A stretch of DNA of 64,000 nt from Lycocorax pyrrhopterus obiensis (GCA_014706295.1 JACSVZ010000002.1:18088494-18152493), one strand, 5' to 3'. Counted from the first letter of the stretch, positions 37,891 to 50,995 are shown. Numbers and translations: made by a program. The notes: a model not told the origin generated them from the sequence alone.

Positions 37891-40800
37891 TAACATTCTC
37901 TGAAGTATTTTTAACTGCTTAGCATGTTACAATCATACGATTTTGGAGTGCAAAAATAGCATGGGTATGGTGTTTTTTAAAAAGAAAAGAGATGGTTACA
38001 TTCAAAAGGACTTGAATCTATTACATCTGGTGGCATTTGTGCTGTCAGTGACTATTTTATCCGACCCAAAATCCAAGTGAAGGAGAGATTTTGGGGAGCA
38101 AGCAAAAGAGTTCTTTGATTCCACATTTTGAGTTAAAGAATAGTTGTCTCAGAGGCAAAATTCTGTTCTTCAGGACACAGGATCAGAAGGTTTGGAGGTA
38201 GCCTCTCGGAGAACATTTTATTTCGGCTAGCTAAGAAGGGATGCTTGGGATGTGTGAGTGTTTATGACTCATTGTGAACGAGGTGGTTCTGTTTATGATA
38301 CACAAAAGTCTGATTGCTTCAGTGACTGGAGGTTTCACACTAATTTCCTTCACTCTACAAAGACTGTCTAATAAGTGCATAAGCTGTGCAAATACCTACT
38401 AAGCACAAACTAGTCCAGTTAGATACTTTTACTAGCATGTCTTGGTAATTGCTAATGGTTCTGGGAATTTGAGGCAAATGTTGTATCATTTGTTGTGAAA
38501 GGATTTCTGAAATGTCTTCCTTCTTTTTCTCCTTTCTTCAACCTCTAATACATTTAGCAAGCTGCTCATCTTTTGAGACTGATCTGGATTGTGTCTTGAC
38601 TGGCCATTGCCTCCTTTCTACCACCATGTCTACAGTAATTTCCACCTGAGTTTTTCACCGATGATGAACAGTACAAAAGCAGGCATAACACAGCCTATGA
38701 TTCCTTGGTTTTCCAAGTTCAATCTATGATTCCATCCCATATATAGGTGCCAAATGTCATTTAGCATTCTTCAGAGTCCTGCTCACCAAAGTCCAAAGGG
38801 AAGAGCGAAGCTGTAGGGCTCCAAACAAAGCACAGAAAAATTTAAATGCAACTGCATTTCACTACGATCAGAAACGTGTGGAAGATGCTCTCCATTCTCT
38901 TTAAGCAAGCCAGAAGCACATTTCAGATTACAAAATAGTTGTATGGATTTGTTTTATTTCTTTAGACCTATCACTCTTACTGAATACTGAATATTGGCTG
39001 AATTGAGAAAAATTTTGTGTTTGGGGATTTTTTTTGTTTGTTTTGGTGTTTTTTAGATATTGAAAGACTATCGGCTAGGTTGTGTTAAAATAAAAAGAAA
39101 CTACACTTTCAGCAACAAGGGTGTCATGTTTTTCTGATGATTTGAAAGAACTGTTGCTACCTTCACTGAGGCAATGTGGAGCATAAAGGAAAATAATGTG
39201 GGAATACTATTTCTGAAATACTTCAGCAGTTGTTTCCATAGAAAGATCAGCTCGTCTGGTACGTAGTTGTAATATATTTTGTTTTCAGAGCTTTGGAAAG
39301 AAAAAAAAGTGTTAGTTAGGCAAAAAAGAATGTTCACTGCATTATCTGTTTAATGGAAAGGCAAATATTCCCTTAACTAGAGAAAATTCTTAGAAATAAA
39401 TTCGTTATTCATTTCCTTTAAAGCAAGTCTAACCTTGATACTTTAATATTATTGAAAAGCAGCTACAACAAATTCATCATTTCAGCTATGTGAAAGAGTA
39501 TATTGCAAACTGTGACTCAGCAAAAGACTCCTCTAACACATAGTGATGTTTTGGCTTCTGCACAGGGCTTGATAACATTCTCATGAATAGTTGATTAGGC
39601 TGTAGAGTGCAATGTCTGCATGCATAATTGAAGCTATACAGAAATAATTGATCTAATTACTAGTGCTATATAACGTCATTCCGGTTAGAGACCTGTACCA
39701 CTGGCTGATGTCTGCCCCACAGTTTCTCCTCAAAGAGCATATGGGATATTCTGAAGGAATCCTTGATATTTTCAATGACTCTTTTGCCCTGCAAAATCTC
39801 TTCTTAACTGCTGATAAACTGTGTTGAATATTCTGTAGTAACCAACCTCATCCCTGCTTCCATATCCAAGTAAATTATCGGAAGGCATCCTATCTATCTG
39901 GACATATGGATTTTCTGTTTTGTACCCCTACACCCTCTCATCATGAATGGTGGAATGAAGAAAAAACCCTATGAAAATGAACAATTTTTAAAGAAGAAAC
40001 AGCCCTCTTTCTCACCTCTTCCCAAGTTTAAGTATTGTCCTACCTAGCATTAATCACAAGATACACTCGCAAAATACTCTGCCTTTCCCCACTCACGGGG
40101 TTGATGCCACAGGCTTTCTGTGAGGATTTTAAACATTCAGCTGTGATAGTATGTATGGGTAGAATTAAAGTGCTCAGAGTGGTTTCTTTGCAAAATCTCT
40201 CATTTCCACCTCTGTCAATGCTGATGTCTTGTCACGAGACGCTGCATATGGGAACACAGTCCCAGAGTCCTTATTGACTGCAGGAGCTTTCCCTGGGGAT
40301 ATGGAGGTTTAGGAGTCACACACCAGATGAATGTATACATAAGCACACACCAAAAGAAGCCAGTTATCAGGAACTGTGTATGATAAGTGTCAGGTGAGGA
40401 TGAGGAAAAGGCTTCTCAATATTTCCAGTCTTGAATTCATGGGTTTGTGTACCTACAGTAACAGAGAGACAACCCACCCTAAAAAACAGCAGTAATAAAT
40501 AAGTATCAGACAGAAAACAGAGGTTATTAAAACAAGATTTTTAAACTACTAAGCACAGTAGATGGTCCAAAAACAGACAAGGATTTATTCTTCCAATAAC
40601 AGAAGGAATTTGCTTCAAATCATCTGGTCATATGTTCAGGGAGGAAAACTGAAAAGTCTGAAATTGAAAATGGCATGGTCAAGCTTTCCAGAGAAATATA
40701 CTTAGAAAACTGCTAGCCCAGTTTCAGAAAGTAATGGTACAAACGTACTTGATTTTAAAATTATCAGTTTTATGTCAAGAATGACAAACTAGAATTTCTT

Positions 40801-42165
40801 TTCAAGATACCAAAGCCCTCATAACTGATGCAAACATAAAGAAATGTTTCAGGCTTATGACTCCTTTTTAAAATATCCATGATTGATTTTACTGCCAGCT
40901 GTCAGCTTATGGAAATATTATTGACATCAGTTGAGAAATTTTCACTTAGTGAAATTAATGTGAATTTCCTTTCTAAAAGGGTGAAATGTGTCACTTTGGT
41001 TATACTCGCAAGGAGTATGGAAGTGAGAACAGTTTTGGTGCTCCACATCAAAGCACCAGTGAAATCATCTCTTGGTTGTATCTAGATAAATCCCATGGAT
41101 AAATCCAGGGAATTCTGTATACTCAGGTAGAATTAATTGCAGTAAATTTCAGGTATGTTAATTGCTTAGAATTTTTTTCAGCTTGGGAAATTATTCTTAA
41201 AACAGGAAAATAACATAATATTTTAATGCATAGTTTTTTTTCTGAGAAGAGGTTTGCTAATGTTCAATGAAATAAATAATTACTTAAGCAAAGACATGAA
41301 AAAACAGAGGCTGAGGAATGTATGATAATATAAATCAAGTACATCTTAGGAAGTGAACTGTTTCTTTTATCTATTCTTGAAGTTCCTGAATTTAGGATTC
41401 AAGGGGTGCATCACTTCCCCCAATTGTCTACTTCCACATACAAGTTTAATAATACAATAGGATTTATAGTAAAGATAATTGTGACTTTATCAGCTTCAAT
41501 ATAGGTTCTTTATTCCCATATAAATATATTTTTACTTAAAATGTAGTATGTAGAACCTTAAACCTTTTAAAGGTAAAGAAGAAAATCATATGCTAGGTTA
41601 ACATCCAGCAAAATAAAGTGTTTTATAAATGCTTAGGAAACATATTAAACCCCTTTATCTTAGGTTCGAGCTTGTACACCTGCCCCCACCTTAACTATAC
41701 ACTTTCCTTATTTTCAAATAGAACTTTCTCAATTCTTTGCTACTTTTGTAAAGCAGTTACAAATATAAGCTGTGAGCACAGCCTTGCTGGCCACACGTAC
41801 CAGGTGTGAAGCTCTGCTGTGGAGGACGCTCCTTCGGGGCTCCGGGCAGTCGCTGCTCGGTGTAGCACATGAAGTGAAAACGCACCGTACACCTGAGTGG
41901 GTAGTGCATGACAATAATATAGGCAGGAAAAGTTAATTCAGCTGAATTAAATGAGGTGCCAACTGTAAAACATCAGGCCTAGGCAGTTACACAAACTGTC
42001 TTAAAGTTTCCTACCTTCCTCCCGTCCCAAAGTTAACTTCGCGTCAGGGAAGACGCCAGGTCTGCCCTGCTGCCGGCCCAAACGGGAAGTGTTGATTGCA
42101 CCTAGGTCTGAAATTTAATTGCTCCTTCAACATGAAACAGCGAGTTGGCGTTAAGGTATCATGGG
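37891..42165. other. Intergenic, 3' side of both genes
   Basis: AT-rich DNA with stops in all frames. AATAAA at 39089-39094 is a possible poly(A) signal for the + strand gene. A block around 39560-39700 with several ATTA/TAAT words resembles a conserved non-coding element, but this is only an impression. No repeat family recognised. Confidence 0.4.
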
Positions 42166-42169
42166 AGCC

Positions 42170-42400
42170 ACAGGCAGCAGGGGGAAGGAGACACCCGTGG
42201 GCTGCGACCCACCTCCAACCCCGCTTCCAGCCGCCGCCGCCGCCGCACTCCGGGCCGCGGCCCCGAGCCCCGAGCCCCGAGCCCCGGCACGGCCGCTCAG
42301 CACCGCGGAGCCGCTCCGCGCCCCCGCCCGCGGGCAGTACCGCAGCCACAGCGCCGGGCGGGCAGCCGGCTCCTCTCCAGCAGCGCCCACTGCAGACCTC
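42170..42400. promoter_or_regulatory. Small CpG island
   Basis: A sharp GC- and CpG-rich island with a CCGCCG run (42230-42246) and repeated CCCCGAGC words near 42260-42285. Several frames on both strands are open only because of composition. No TATA box or recognised exon. Confidence 0.55.
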
Positions 42401-42479
42401 CTGGTACCCACAGCAGGCTTGGGAAATCACTTCGCTTTTTTGCCAGCTTTTAAAGGTGACCCCAAACGCTGCTTGTAGA

Positions 42480-43890
42480 TATTTAAAAGAGTGTTATTGA
42501 CCGTAATATTCGGTTATTAAAAGCTTGGCAAAATCCATCCGACTGTGTGCTTCAGCTTCCTCATAGATAATTTCCCCTTCATGTGGATTGGGTTGAAGCT
42601 GAGAGTTTTGTCTGTGGATAGTTTTTACTTCAGTCTCATTTTAACATGCGAGCACAGAGGAATATAGAGAATGCACACATTGCAGCATTAAACAAAAAAG
42701 AAAGTGCATCTAGTAATTTGGACTCAATATTGTAGGAAATACTGAAAAATCTGTGCCTCAAAGCACCTCTCAACAACTGAAGGAGCCTGTCCATGGCCCA
42801 GGATCCTTCAGTTTTTTAATGATGTGAAAGAGCTCCACTAGGTTCAGTCGTGCCTTTCCAGGATAATCCATAAAAGTAGCTGTAAAGTCATCCCGTCCAG
42901 ATCCACCACCTGCTAGTTGGATTCATAATTAGCACTGTAGCTAGGGGTAGAAAACTCAAAACAGTTGTAAACTGTCTTTCAACTAAACTTACACCTGCCA
43001 TTTCGAAATGATGCTGCAGAGAGATCCACCTTTAGGAATGGCAGAAGGAAGTGTGCAACACTGGAAGGTGAAGTTTTGCCACAATATTTACTCTCCTTCT
43101 TGTTTAAAGATGATAAAACCGAGCACCTACAAACATCTATGCTTTCCATTGTATAGCATCCAATGCTGTTGATTTTTATGTACCCAGGGAGAGTTTTCTC
43201 ACAGTCTGGTGTTTGCATCTATTGACTTTGTAATCTATAGACAGACTCTTAATGAGCAGAAAAGACAAGAATCTCAGAGATAAAGCCTTGGAATAACAGT
43301 GGGCCTTTACAGCTTGTCAGTAGGAGAAAGCTCAAACATAAATATCTGATTTACAGAAGTAACACAACTTATTTTGATAGATTACATTGTTTCTGTTTCA
43401 AATTACTCTGTCAATCGAGGAGGAAGAGGTTAAGAGGTCATATTTTTAAAAAAATGCTTGAAAGGGCTCTTTCAAGGGATTTTTCATAAATTTCACCCCA
43501 TATTTAAATGCATATTTGTGATATTGCAGAAGCTCTACTTTATCCGTCAAACATGCTGATTTTGTGAAATGTTGCTTTACAAATCCCCTCAAACAGACAG
43601 TAACAGGACCAAACCCCCTACATGTAGACTGAAATGTAGTGATTTGCACCACGCACTAGCTCCTGACATGCCTTCGACACATCTTCATTTCAAGTTTGAC
43701 GGTTTTTTCCCCTGCTGGGTGAGGCTGTGTTGTTGTTTTGACCTGTTTCACTTGGGAATAGATGATGCAGAAAACGACACGGGCTTTTTAAGCAGGCCCT
43801 AGGTCAATGCTGAAAGTCGCCTACGTTGAAAACTTTTCGACCAGTGATTAGCTAGCAAGAGATGGGGAAGGAGAAAGGTTAGGGTGCTAA
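42480..43890. other. Intergenic, no gene recognised
   Basis: Mixed AT-rich sequence between two CpG islands. Only short open frames without family resemblance. Confidence 0.4.
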
Positions 43891-44021
43891 GTGTTGAAGC
43901 AAAGATCCCCTGCGCCACAGTGGTACTTAACTTCACTTGAGTGTCAACACAACGCCCTGGGTGAGCCAATATACTGGAGACGGACGGAGCCTTTTGTTTC
44001 TGCCATGCCCTTCCCGTGTAA

Positions 44022-44037
44022 CCCCCCCCCCCCCCCC
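44022..44037. repeat. Poly(C) run, 16 bases
   Basis: Sixteen consecutive C at the left edge of a CpG island. Such runs are prone to length error and can adopt i-motif/G-quadruplex forms. Confidence 0.9.
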
Positions 44038-44560
44038 GCGGTGGCACCCACGGCCGGGGAGGACACCCGGCGGGAGACCCTCAGCACCCGCGGGCATCCC
44101 GCCGCCCTCCCTGCCGCCACCGGGGCTGGGGTGCGCTCCGCGGGGATGCGGAGAGCCCCCGGCGAGCTCCGGCCGCCCACCCGTGCCGTGCCGGGGTTCG
44201 GGACGCCCGAGCGCAGGCGGGGCGCACGGAGGGCACCGCGGCCCTCGGCGTGCGGCTCCTCCGGCGGCGTGGGCAGGGCCGGGTGGACACTGGCACCTCC
44301 TGCTTCAGGCAGAGGCGTTCGGGGGCCCGTGGGCGGTTTTGCCCGGAGAGGAGGCGCTGGAGGCCGTGGCGGGGCCCTCGTCCGCCCCGTCCAGCGCAGT
44401 GCGGGGAGGCGGCGGCGGCGCTGGTGCCGCGACACGACGGCGATGAGTTTATGAGCAGCGTGTGACGCGAGGAGCGTCCCCGACAAGCGTGGGGCGGCCG
44501 AGGCCTGCGAGGAGCGGCTGCTTGGCCCTGGAGCCGGCCCTGCCCGCTGCGCCTTCGCTT
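44038..44560. promoter_or_regulatory. CpG island
   Basis: About 500 bp dense in CG dinucleotides. Long overlapping open frames on both strands (up to 187 codons) are proline, arginine and glycine rich without domains, as expected by chance in such DNA. Possible promoter of an unknown transcript or a Polycomb-type island near a developmental gene. Confidence 0.5.
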
Positions 44561-44569
44561 TTCCAAGGG

Positions 44570-45960
44570 CTCAATTCCCCGGCAGCCGGCAACAGGAATA
44601 AATTACAAAGGCGCACTTAATGTTAGTGACTCTTTAAATGGAATTTTTCATTCAAACTTTGTCATTAAAATAGAAAGGCCTTTTGGTTGTGACCATACAG
44701 GCATAATAAATTGTATATGTTTGCGATACTGAATGAATCTTGCCCATATGCTGCACTGCAAGGCTACATGAATGAAGCATTTACCAAATCAGGCCCACCA
44801 CATTAAACAGAAAAACAATCTTTATTCATGGTAACTTATCAGTTACAATTAATCAACCTCAACAATAGAAATTCTGATGTGTTCAAGCAACTTGAAAGCA
44901 ATAGGTCATCTCCAGGGCAGCCATGTTGTGTCTTTGTGCCTATGGCTTCAAACAAAGCAACATCTCCAATAAATGTACATCCCCACACACAGATGTGTGA
45001 CTATATCTGTATAAACATCCAGGCACACTGAAGGCCCTGGTGTACACGTACGGCTGTACGTAGAAGTGTTTAGCTTTTTGTCATACAAAAAGTAATTGTT
45101 TTCCAGTATTTTTTTTTGGAGCTCCACAAGTTTAAACAAAAGAAAAGAAATTTCCATTGGATGACCATCCTTTCAGTTTCTCTGCTGCTATGTGAATAGC
45201 ATTGTGCAAACCATTCCAATGGTATTGAAAAGGGGTAACCATTGGTTTGATTTGGTTACACGGTTTCGTAAAGAGCTCCCTCCCACTGCCTTAGGGTCTG
45301 TGAAAGGTCTGTGACCTGTTTAGAACTGCCAAGTGAAATGTCATGTCGCCCCTCCCAAATGGGAGTATCTGCATTCATTTGATCAGTATAAAAAATGATT
45401 GGGGATGGCGAGATCAGGGCTTTTGAATTGCAATTTATAGCAGTTTACAAAAATGCACATTGTTGGAAAAGAAAACATGGAAGTGTTTCTTTCTAAATTG
45501 CATTACCTGTGAAATGTCATTAGTCTTTTTAAGATATTGCATCCTATTTTTTATGATCTCAGAGAGAGACTTAAATGAAGAAGTTGAGTGTTTGCTTGAG
45601 ATACGAAGACATAGCGCACTACCTACAGCACCTGCTAAGTTTTGCCATCAGCTGCTGGAGGAAATGTTTCCCCATTCGTCTCCAGCTTGCGTCCATAGTT
45701 CTGCTGTCATCACTTGGTGGCACCGTGTATTTCATGAGATCTTGTCATTTTAGTGCAATGACACGAAGCTGCTGCTTTCTGGGAGGGTGGTTTGTTCACG
45801 TCCAGGGCTCAGCATCCTCCTACCTCCCGCCGAGCGCTTTGACCACCGCCGCCTTGTCCGAACGCTTAATTTGTTCCTCTTGCGATTGCCCGCACCTGAA
45901 AAGAAACAAAACCAAAGCAAACCAACAACAACAGCAACGAAGAATGAAGGATCGGTTGCA
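44570..45960. other. AT-rich blocks, possibly conserved non-coding
   Basis: Two AT-rich blocks (about 44600-44830 and 45180-45560) hold many homeodomain-like TAAT/ATTA and AATAAA words in otherwise non-repetitive sequence, a look common to developmental enhancers. Open frames are short and unconvincing. Conservation cannot be tested here. Confidence 0.3.
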
Positions 45961-46865
45961 CTGATTTGCACACTTCCTTCAGTGTGTCGTCTCTTACGCC
46001 ATACACTCCGAGGGCTGCCCCCTTAATGCACCCAGCCCGATGGTTGGGGGTGCCGGCAGCGCGGGTCCAGAGGAGCTCCGTGGCCTGGGGCTGGGCACCT
46101 TCCCTTCCCCGCTGCGTGCCCGGCATAGGCCCCACACCCTCAGCACTGCTTTGGGAATGTCAGCGCTGCTCGTCACCGGGGGCACAGAAGGGACCAGACA
46201 GGGGGCAGTGGCAGGGCTGCTCTGCGAGAGGTGCGGGACAGAGAAAGGTGCAGGGGAGACAATAGCGGAGGGACACCGCTGTTTGAGAGGCAAAAGCGAA
46301 GGGTGAAGGGGCCCCTGGTCTGCCCGGGACGGCGGGTGCCCTTGACTGTGGTCAAGCCAGGCCCCGAGGGCGGGGGCGGGCAGGGATGCTGGCGGCAGGG
46401 CAGACAAACAGGGCAGGGAGCCAGGGGCTGCTTCTTCTCCTGCAGGTGCCGAGTCGAAGGGTGAAGCTCCTCCTCATGGCCTCTCCCCCTCACCTTGCAG
46501 GTGCCCTGCTGCCAGCAGCGCGAGGGATGGCGGCTTGCTCTGAAAAGAGCACCCGGCCCTCCGGGCCAGCTCACCGCGGCCTCTGCCGGCGGCCGGGTCG
46601 TCCCGGGACTCCTCTTCCCTCGCCCAGAGCGAGCTAAGCGTTGCTCGCCTAAAGGTGGTACCTCAGTACCGCTGAGAGCCTTGGAGCGGCACCGCCGGGA
46701 CGCCACGTTGCCGTGAGAAGCCCTGGCGGGCCCTCGCAAGCACAGAGTACTGCGAGGGCAGAGGATGTCCCTGTGTCTTCTTGGGCTGATCCGGACTCTG
46801 GGACGAGGGGAGATGGAGTGTCCTCGCCAATGCCACGCGAACGTTGGACGTCAAGTTCCGCAACC
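45961..46865. other. GC-rich stretch, no gene recognised
   Basis: Moderately GC-rich with many overlapping open frames on both strands. None shows a domain or a consistent exon structure. Confidence 0.35.
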
Positions 46866-46867
46866 AA

Positions 46868-47030
46868 GGAAGTGGCCACGGCACCAAGCCTGCCAGAGTT
46901 CAAGAAGCGTTTGGACAATGGTCTCAGGCACATGGTGTGATTCTTGGGGTTGCCCTGTTCAGAGACAGGAGTTGGACTTCTATGATCCTTGTGGGTCCCT
47001 TCCAGTACAGTATTTTCTATGATTCTATGA
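46868..47030 (+). repeat. CR1 LINE 3' end
   Basis: Sense-strand CR1 tail: AGAGTTCAAGAAGCGTTTGG, TCAGGCACATGGTGTGATTC, GTGGGTCCCTTCCAGTACAG, ending in the characteristic TATGATTCTATGA at 47030. Typical 5'-truncated insertion. Confidence 0.93.
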
Positions 47031-47149
47031 CCATGTTCTCTGGGTCCGGCACACATGCTCTTTGTAGCTGTCACCCAAGGCTGAAACTTTAGAACGGGAC
47101 AGATAAATTATTAGGAGTAAAAGCCTTGAGCGGCTTAATTGGGAAAAGC

Positions 47150-47620
47150 AGTCCTGGTTCCAACCAATGTCCGTACAATTGCACACTGCAGTCCACCATT
47201 ATTCGAGCTTCATCTACTATGCACTATATACCACCGTCTCCAAAGGATTGTTGCCCTAGAAACTTGTTTTAAATCTCCAGCTATATATCAACACCTTGTT
47301 TTAGCAGTCCTTGGCTGAATTACAGTTACACAGTTTGGCGCTTCTTTCAAATTTCCTCCCATCAGTTTGGCCAAAGAAAGGAATTTTTCTCCTTTAGAAA
47401 TGAATTGGCTTAATTAGTAAGTAGATTAATGGCAATTGCTGGTGAGTTGGTTTCCAGCAGAGTTTCACCAGAGAGGGTTAATCGGAGTCAGGTCTGGAAT
47501 CTTTCCCAGAACTGGCTGCCAGCCATTTCCGTCAACCAATCAACCCCGTAAACAAACGCGCCATCCGCTGAAATAGAGTTTATTTCTTACTGTCATCCCG
47601 CTGGAGTCATTTCCCCAAAC
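47150..47620. promoter_or_regulatory. Candidate enhancer block downstream of PTF1A
   Basis: Non-repetitive AT-rich block with dense factor-like words: TTAATTAG (47410-47417), GATTAATGG (47424-47432), CAATTG E-box (47433-47438), TTTCCCA (47502-47508, the RBPJ half-site type) and GTAAACAAAC (47548-47557, a strong forkhead/FOXA word). It lies about 8 kb beyond the PTF1A poly(A) signal. Human PTF1A has a distal pancreatic enhancer downstream that is bound by FOXA2 and PDX1; this block is one of several possible counterparts. Assignment is inference. Confidence 0.35.
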
Positions 47621-47629
47621 AGTCGCCAC

Positions 47630-48440
47630 CTCGCCATGGGTTTGAAATGGATCGCCCTGAACTCGGGGCTTCTAATTTTCAGCGATTTCCCCAAATACTT
47701 TGAAGCGTTTCTCAGGCGAAAAAAGATTTGTTGGGCGCATCGGCATTCAGTAAACATGTACCCTGCTTTCACCAGCCCCCGGCTGAGATTGTTCCCTTCT
47801 AAGAAGCTTATAATTCGAGGCAAAACCAGTTAACATAACAGGGCGATTCAAAACCCTTTTCCAAAGCCACTGTCTCAAACGTGGGGCAAGCAAGAAAAAC
47901 ATCAGCATTGGCTTTGACATCTTTTTCAGCCTTTCCACTTATTTTTTTTTTCTATACCGATACAACGTATTCATACTTCGACTTGCAGCTGCATTAGTCT
48001 TGCAAAAAAAAAAAAAAATCCCTGCTGAGAAATGCATATAATAGGAAAAACAGATCGGCTGGACAGCAGCGTAATTAATGCCAGAAAGGGCTGAGGCCGG
48101 TTTCATAGTTTGTCTTTTGAGGATATCAAGACGAGACCTGGTGAAAAATGACGCATGCTTTAACATTTCAGAAAGCTGGCAACTAGCAGCGCTCCCCCCC
48201 CTCCACCCCTCCTTTTTTTTTTAACTTTATGCCTCTGAACAAAGGGGTCGGCAGAACTAGCTAGGTTGTAATGAGTTCTGTGTCCCTAGCACATTAAGTG
48301 CATCATGGAAACATATTGTATCGAAATAGTTTGGAGGAGAATACTGGGGATGAAAGAGAAAGGGTGCTTTGATCAGCTCCCTGGGGTCCTGAGTGCGCGC
48401 AGACCGACTTGCAAGGACTTATTCAGCTCCAGCGAGACAC
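47630..48440. other. Intergenic, no gene recognised
   Basis: Mixed sequence with a T run (47941-47951), an A run (48004-48017) and a C/T-rich patch (48190-48225). Short open frames only. Confidence 0.35.
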
Positions 48441-48449
48441 ACTTACAAC

Positions 48450-48560
48450 GCCATTCAAAGAAATTTGCATATCTGTAATTTATCACATTTGTCCCCAACA
48501 TTTTTGCAAGGTAAATAAAAGTTGGCTGAATAAAAAATATCAATCATCACAGGGCGAGGG
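48450..48560. promoter_or_regulatory. Candidate element with PBX-HOX/PDX-type site
   Basis: AT-rich block at the edge of a CpG island, with ATCAATCA at 48539-48546, the complement of TGATTGAT, the classic composite site for PBX with HOX or PDX1 partners. Nearby are GTAAATAAA (forkhead-like) and several TTTG words. Functional meaning is inferred only. Confidence 0.3.
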
Positions 48561-48679
48561 AGAGAGGGAGCCGGGAGCAGGGTGAAGTGTTTGTTTAACC
48601 AGACTCTGCTTGGAAAACTTTTGCTGAACGCGGGGTAAAACTCACCCCGAAGGGTTTTGCAGTTTATTTCAAGGCGGTG

Positions 48680-50995
48680 ACCGCGCTTGTCACGGCTACC
48701 GGAGCTCCGCGCCCCGGCCCAGTCCAGCACGGCCCGGCTGGGCTCGACCCGGAGCCGCAAGGCCCGCAGCTCCGGCATTCCGCGCCACCACCACCCCCCC
48801 TCGCGCAGCACCGAGCAGCACCCGAGTCCCTCGGACCGCGCCTCGGCCCCGCAGGTCCCCGGAGAAAGGGCTGGCAAAGGGGAAGCGGGGGAGGTGGAAA
48901 TATAACGTCGGAAAGGGCCCCCGCGAGGGCCTTGTTCAGCTTCAACCGGCGGCGACCGCACCGCCACCGGCATCTTCAACTTGACCTTGGCGAGGGGTCC
49001 GCGCCTTCGCCTCATCTGTCACCCGCGACCGGTGACAGTGATGCATTTCACGCATTGTCGGGGCAGGGCACGGGGAGAGCCGTCGGGGACGGGACGGGAC
49101 GGGCTGGCGGCGGAGCGGGTGCGGTGTGTCCGGGCGGTGGCGGGGAACAAAAGTTATAGCGAGACGTCTGTGCGGCTAATTCCGTGAAAGGCGCGTCCCG
49201 GTCCCCCCCGCGGGAAGGTCAGTGTCGCGGGCTGCGCTCCGCCGAGGGGAGGCCACAGTGCTTCGCGCATCCCCGATCCTGTGCTCCCCACGCCGGCGGG
49301 CACGATCGGTCCAGACACGTCCCGAAGGCACCGTGTTTTCCCCCTTTTCCCAAAACTCTACCATTCCGAGTCCACCGGCGGCGGTCAGGCACCAGAGAGG
49401 CTCTCCGGCCCGAGTTGAGACCGCAGAGGCTCTCCCCACTCGCCCCAACGCGCCTCGCTTCAGCGGCAAGGGGCGGTTCCCCGTGGTCTCGCCCGAGTGG
49501 GCGTCGGCGCCGTCGAGGGTGCCCATCTCGCCCCGGGGGCGTCCCCGCCCGCCATCCGCTGGGAATCCGTCCGCCCGGGTCCGAGCCGTGGCTCTTGCCC
49601 GGGACATCTTTCTGCTCAGGGCCGGAGCGCGGAAGGCTGGGGCGACGGCGGCCGCTCTGAATTGGTGCCGGCCCCCGGTGAACTTGGGGGCCTGTGCAGC
49701 CGTCGGGGCGCTCGGCAGAGACCTTTCCCAGTACGGGAAGCCGCCTTCATCCGCCCGGGCAGTGCGGAGCTCCTCCGCCGAGGATTCCCCTCCGCCCGGT
49801 CCTCTCACCGCGCTCCGGGACGGCAGAGGGCTCGGGGCCCCGTCGGGGCGCGGGGCTCTGGCGGCGCATGCTCCCGCCCGTGCGACCCCGCCGCGCTGCC
49901 AGCCCTCGGGGAGCGGACAGCCTCCGACGGCGGGGCCGAAGGCTCGGGCCGCGCCGTTCCAACCGGAAATCCCGGGGAGGCGAGGATCAGGGGGCCCGGG
50001 GCGGCCATGGTCCGTCCGGGCGGGGCCGGGCAGGGCCGGGAAGAGCCTCTTGGCACCCCGGTGCTGTCCTGCGAGGCGCTAAAGCGGGGCTGAAGCGGCG
50101 GGACCAGGCCTCCCCTGCCTTCTCCAAGCCGCTCGGCGTTCCAGGTTGCGCAGAGCAGGTGCACAGGGAAAGCGGGGATCCGCGCCCATCCGGGGCGGCA
50201 GGCGGAGGCTGGGGACGCGAGACCGGGACAGGCAGGGGGCGGGCGCTCCCGTGGGTCCCCTGGGGGCCGGCTCCCGGCCGCTCGGTCGGGCATTGCGCCC
50301 GCAGACGGAGAGTGGAGCGCTGTCTCCGGAGCCGGCGCCGCCGCCCCAGGGGCCGCCCGGGGGGAGCCCCGCTCCTTCCGGCGTGGCCGCCGCCAGACGT
50401 GGCCCCGTGGCGCGACGCGACGGCTCCTCGCGGGGCCCCCTCCTGGGCCCCCCCCGGCGCGGCCCCCGCACAGGGGCGGCGCCGCCCTCGCCCGCGGGGG
50501 CGCCCGGCAGACGGGCCCCCTCTTGGAGACCTCCATGCGCAACGCGGGCCGGCGGGCGGGAGAGCCCCGCTGCCGCCGCCCGCTGCCGCTCGCCGGGGCC
50601 CCGACGGCAGCGGGTCCGCACCGGGGGCCGCTGCTGGGAGCCGCCCCCGCCCCCGGGCCGCCCCGCCCGCCCCCTCCCGGCCGCGGCGGCGGCGCGGGGA
50701 GCGGCGGGGAGCGGCGGGGCGCACGTGCGCCCGCGCGGGGTCCGGCCCGCGGCGAGGCGCGCGGCGGCGCGGGGCGCGGGGGCGGCGCGGGCCCGGGGCG
50801 GCCGCGCGAGGGAAGCGGCGCAGGGGGCGCGCGGCGGCGCGGGGGGCACGGGCACCCCCCCGAGCCCGCGGGACGGGCCCCGGGCGCGGCGGCGGCGGCG
50901 CGCTCGGCCCCGCCGGGCGGTCTCCGGAGAGGCCAGCGGCGGCCGGGCGCGCCTTGCCTGCAGCCGGAGCCATTCATCCCCCGCCCCTTTGTTCG
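48680..50995. promoter_or_regulatory. Large CpG island, about 2.3 kb
   Basis: Extremely GC- and CpG-rich from about 48680, most extreme at 50240-50990. All six frames contain long open stretches (up to 435 codons) built of R, P, G and A with no domain, repeat structure or splice logic, so none is called a gene. Very large islands are typical around developmental transcription factors and are Polycomb targets; an island this size could also be the promoter of an unannotated non-coding transcript. It lies 4-6.5 kb beyond the 3' end of PTF1A. Confidence 0.6.

Noticed and set aside
43891..44566. Overlapping 160-187 codon frames on both strands
   Set aside because: CpG-island artefacts with no domain.
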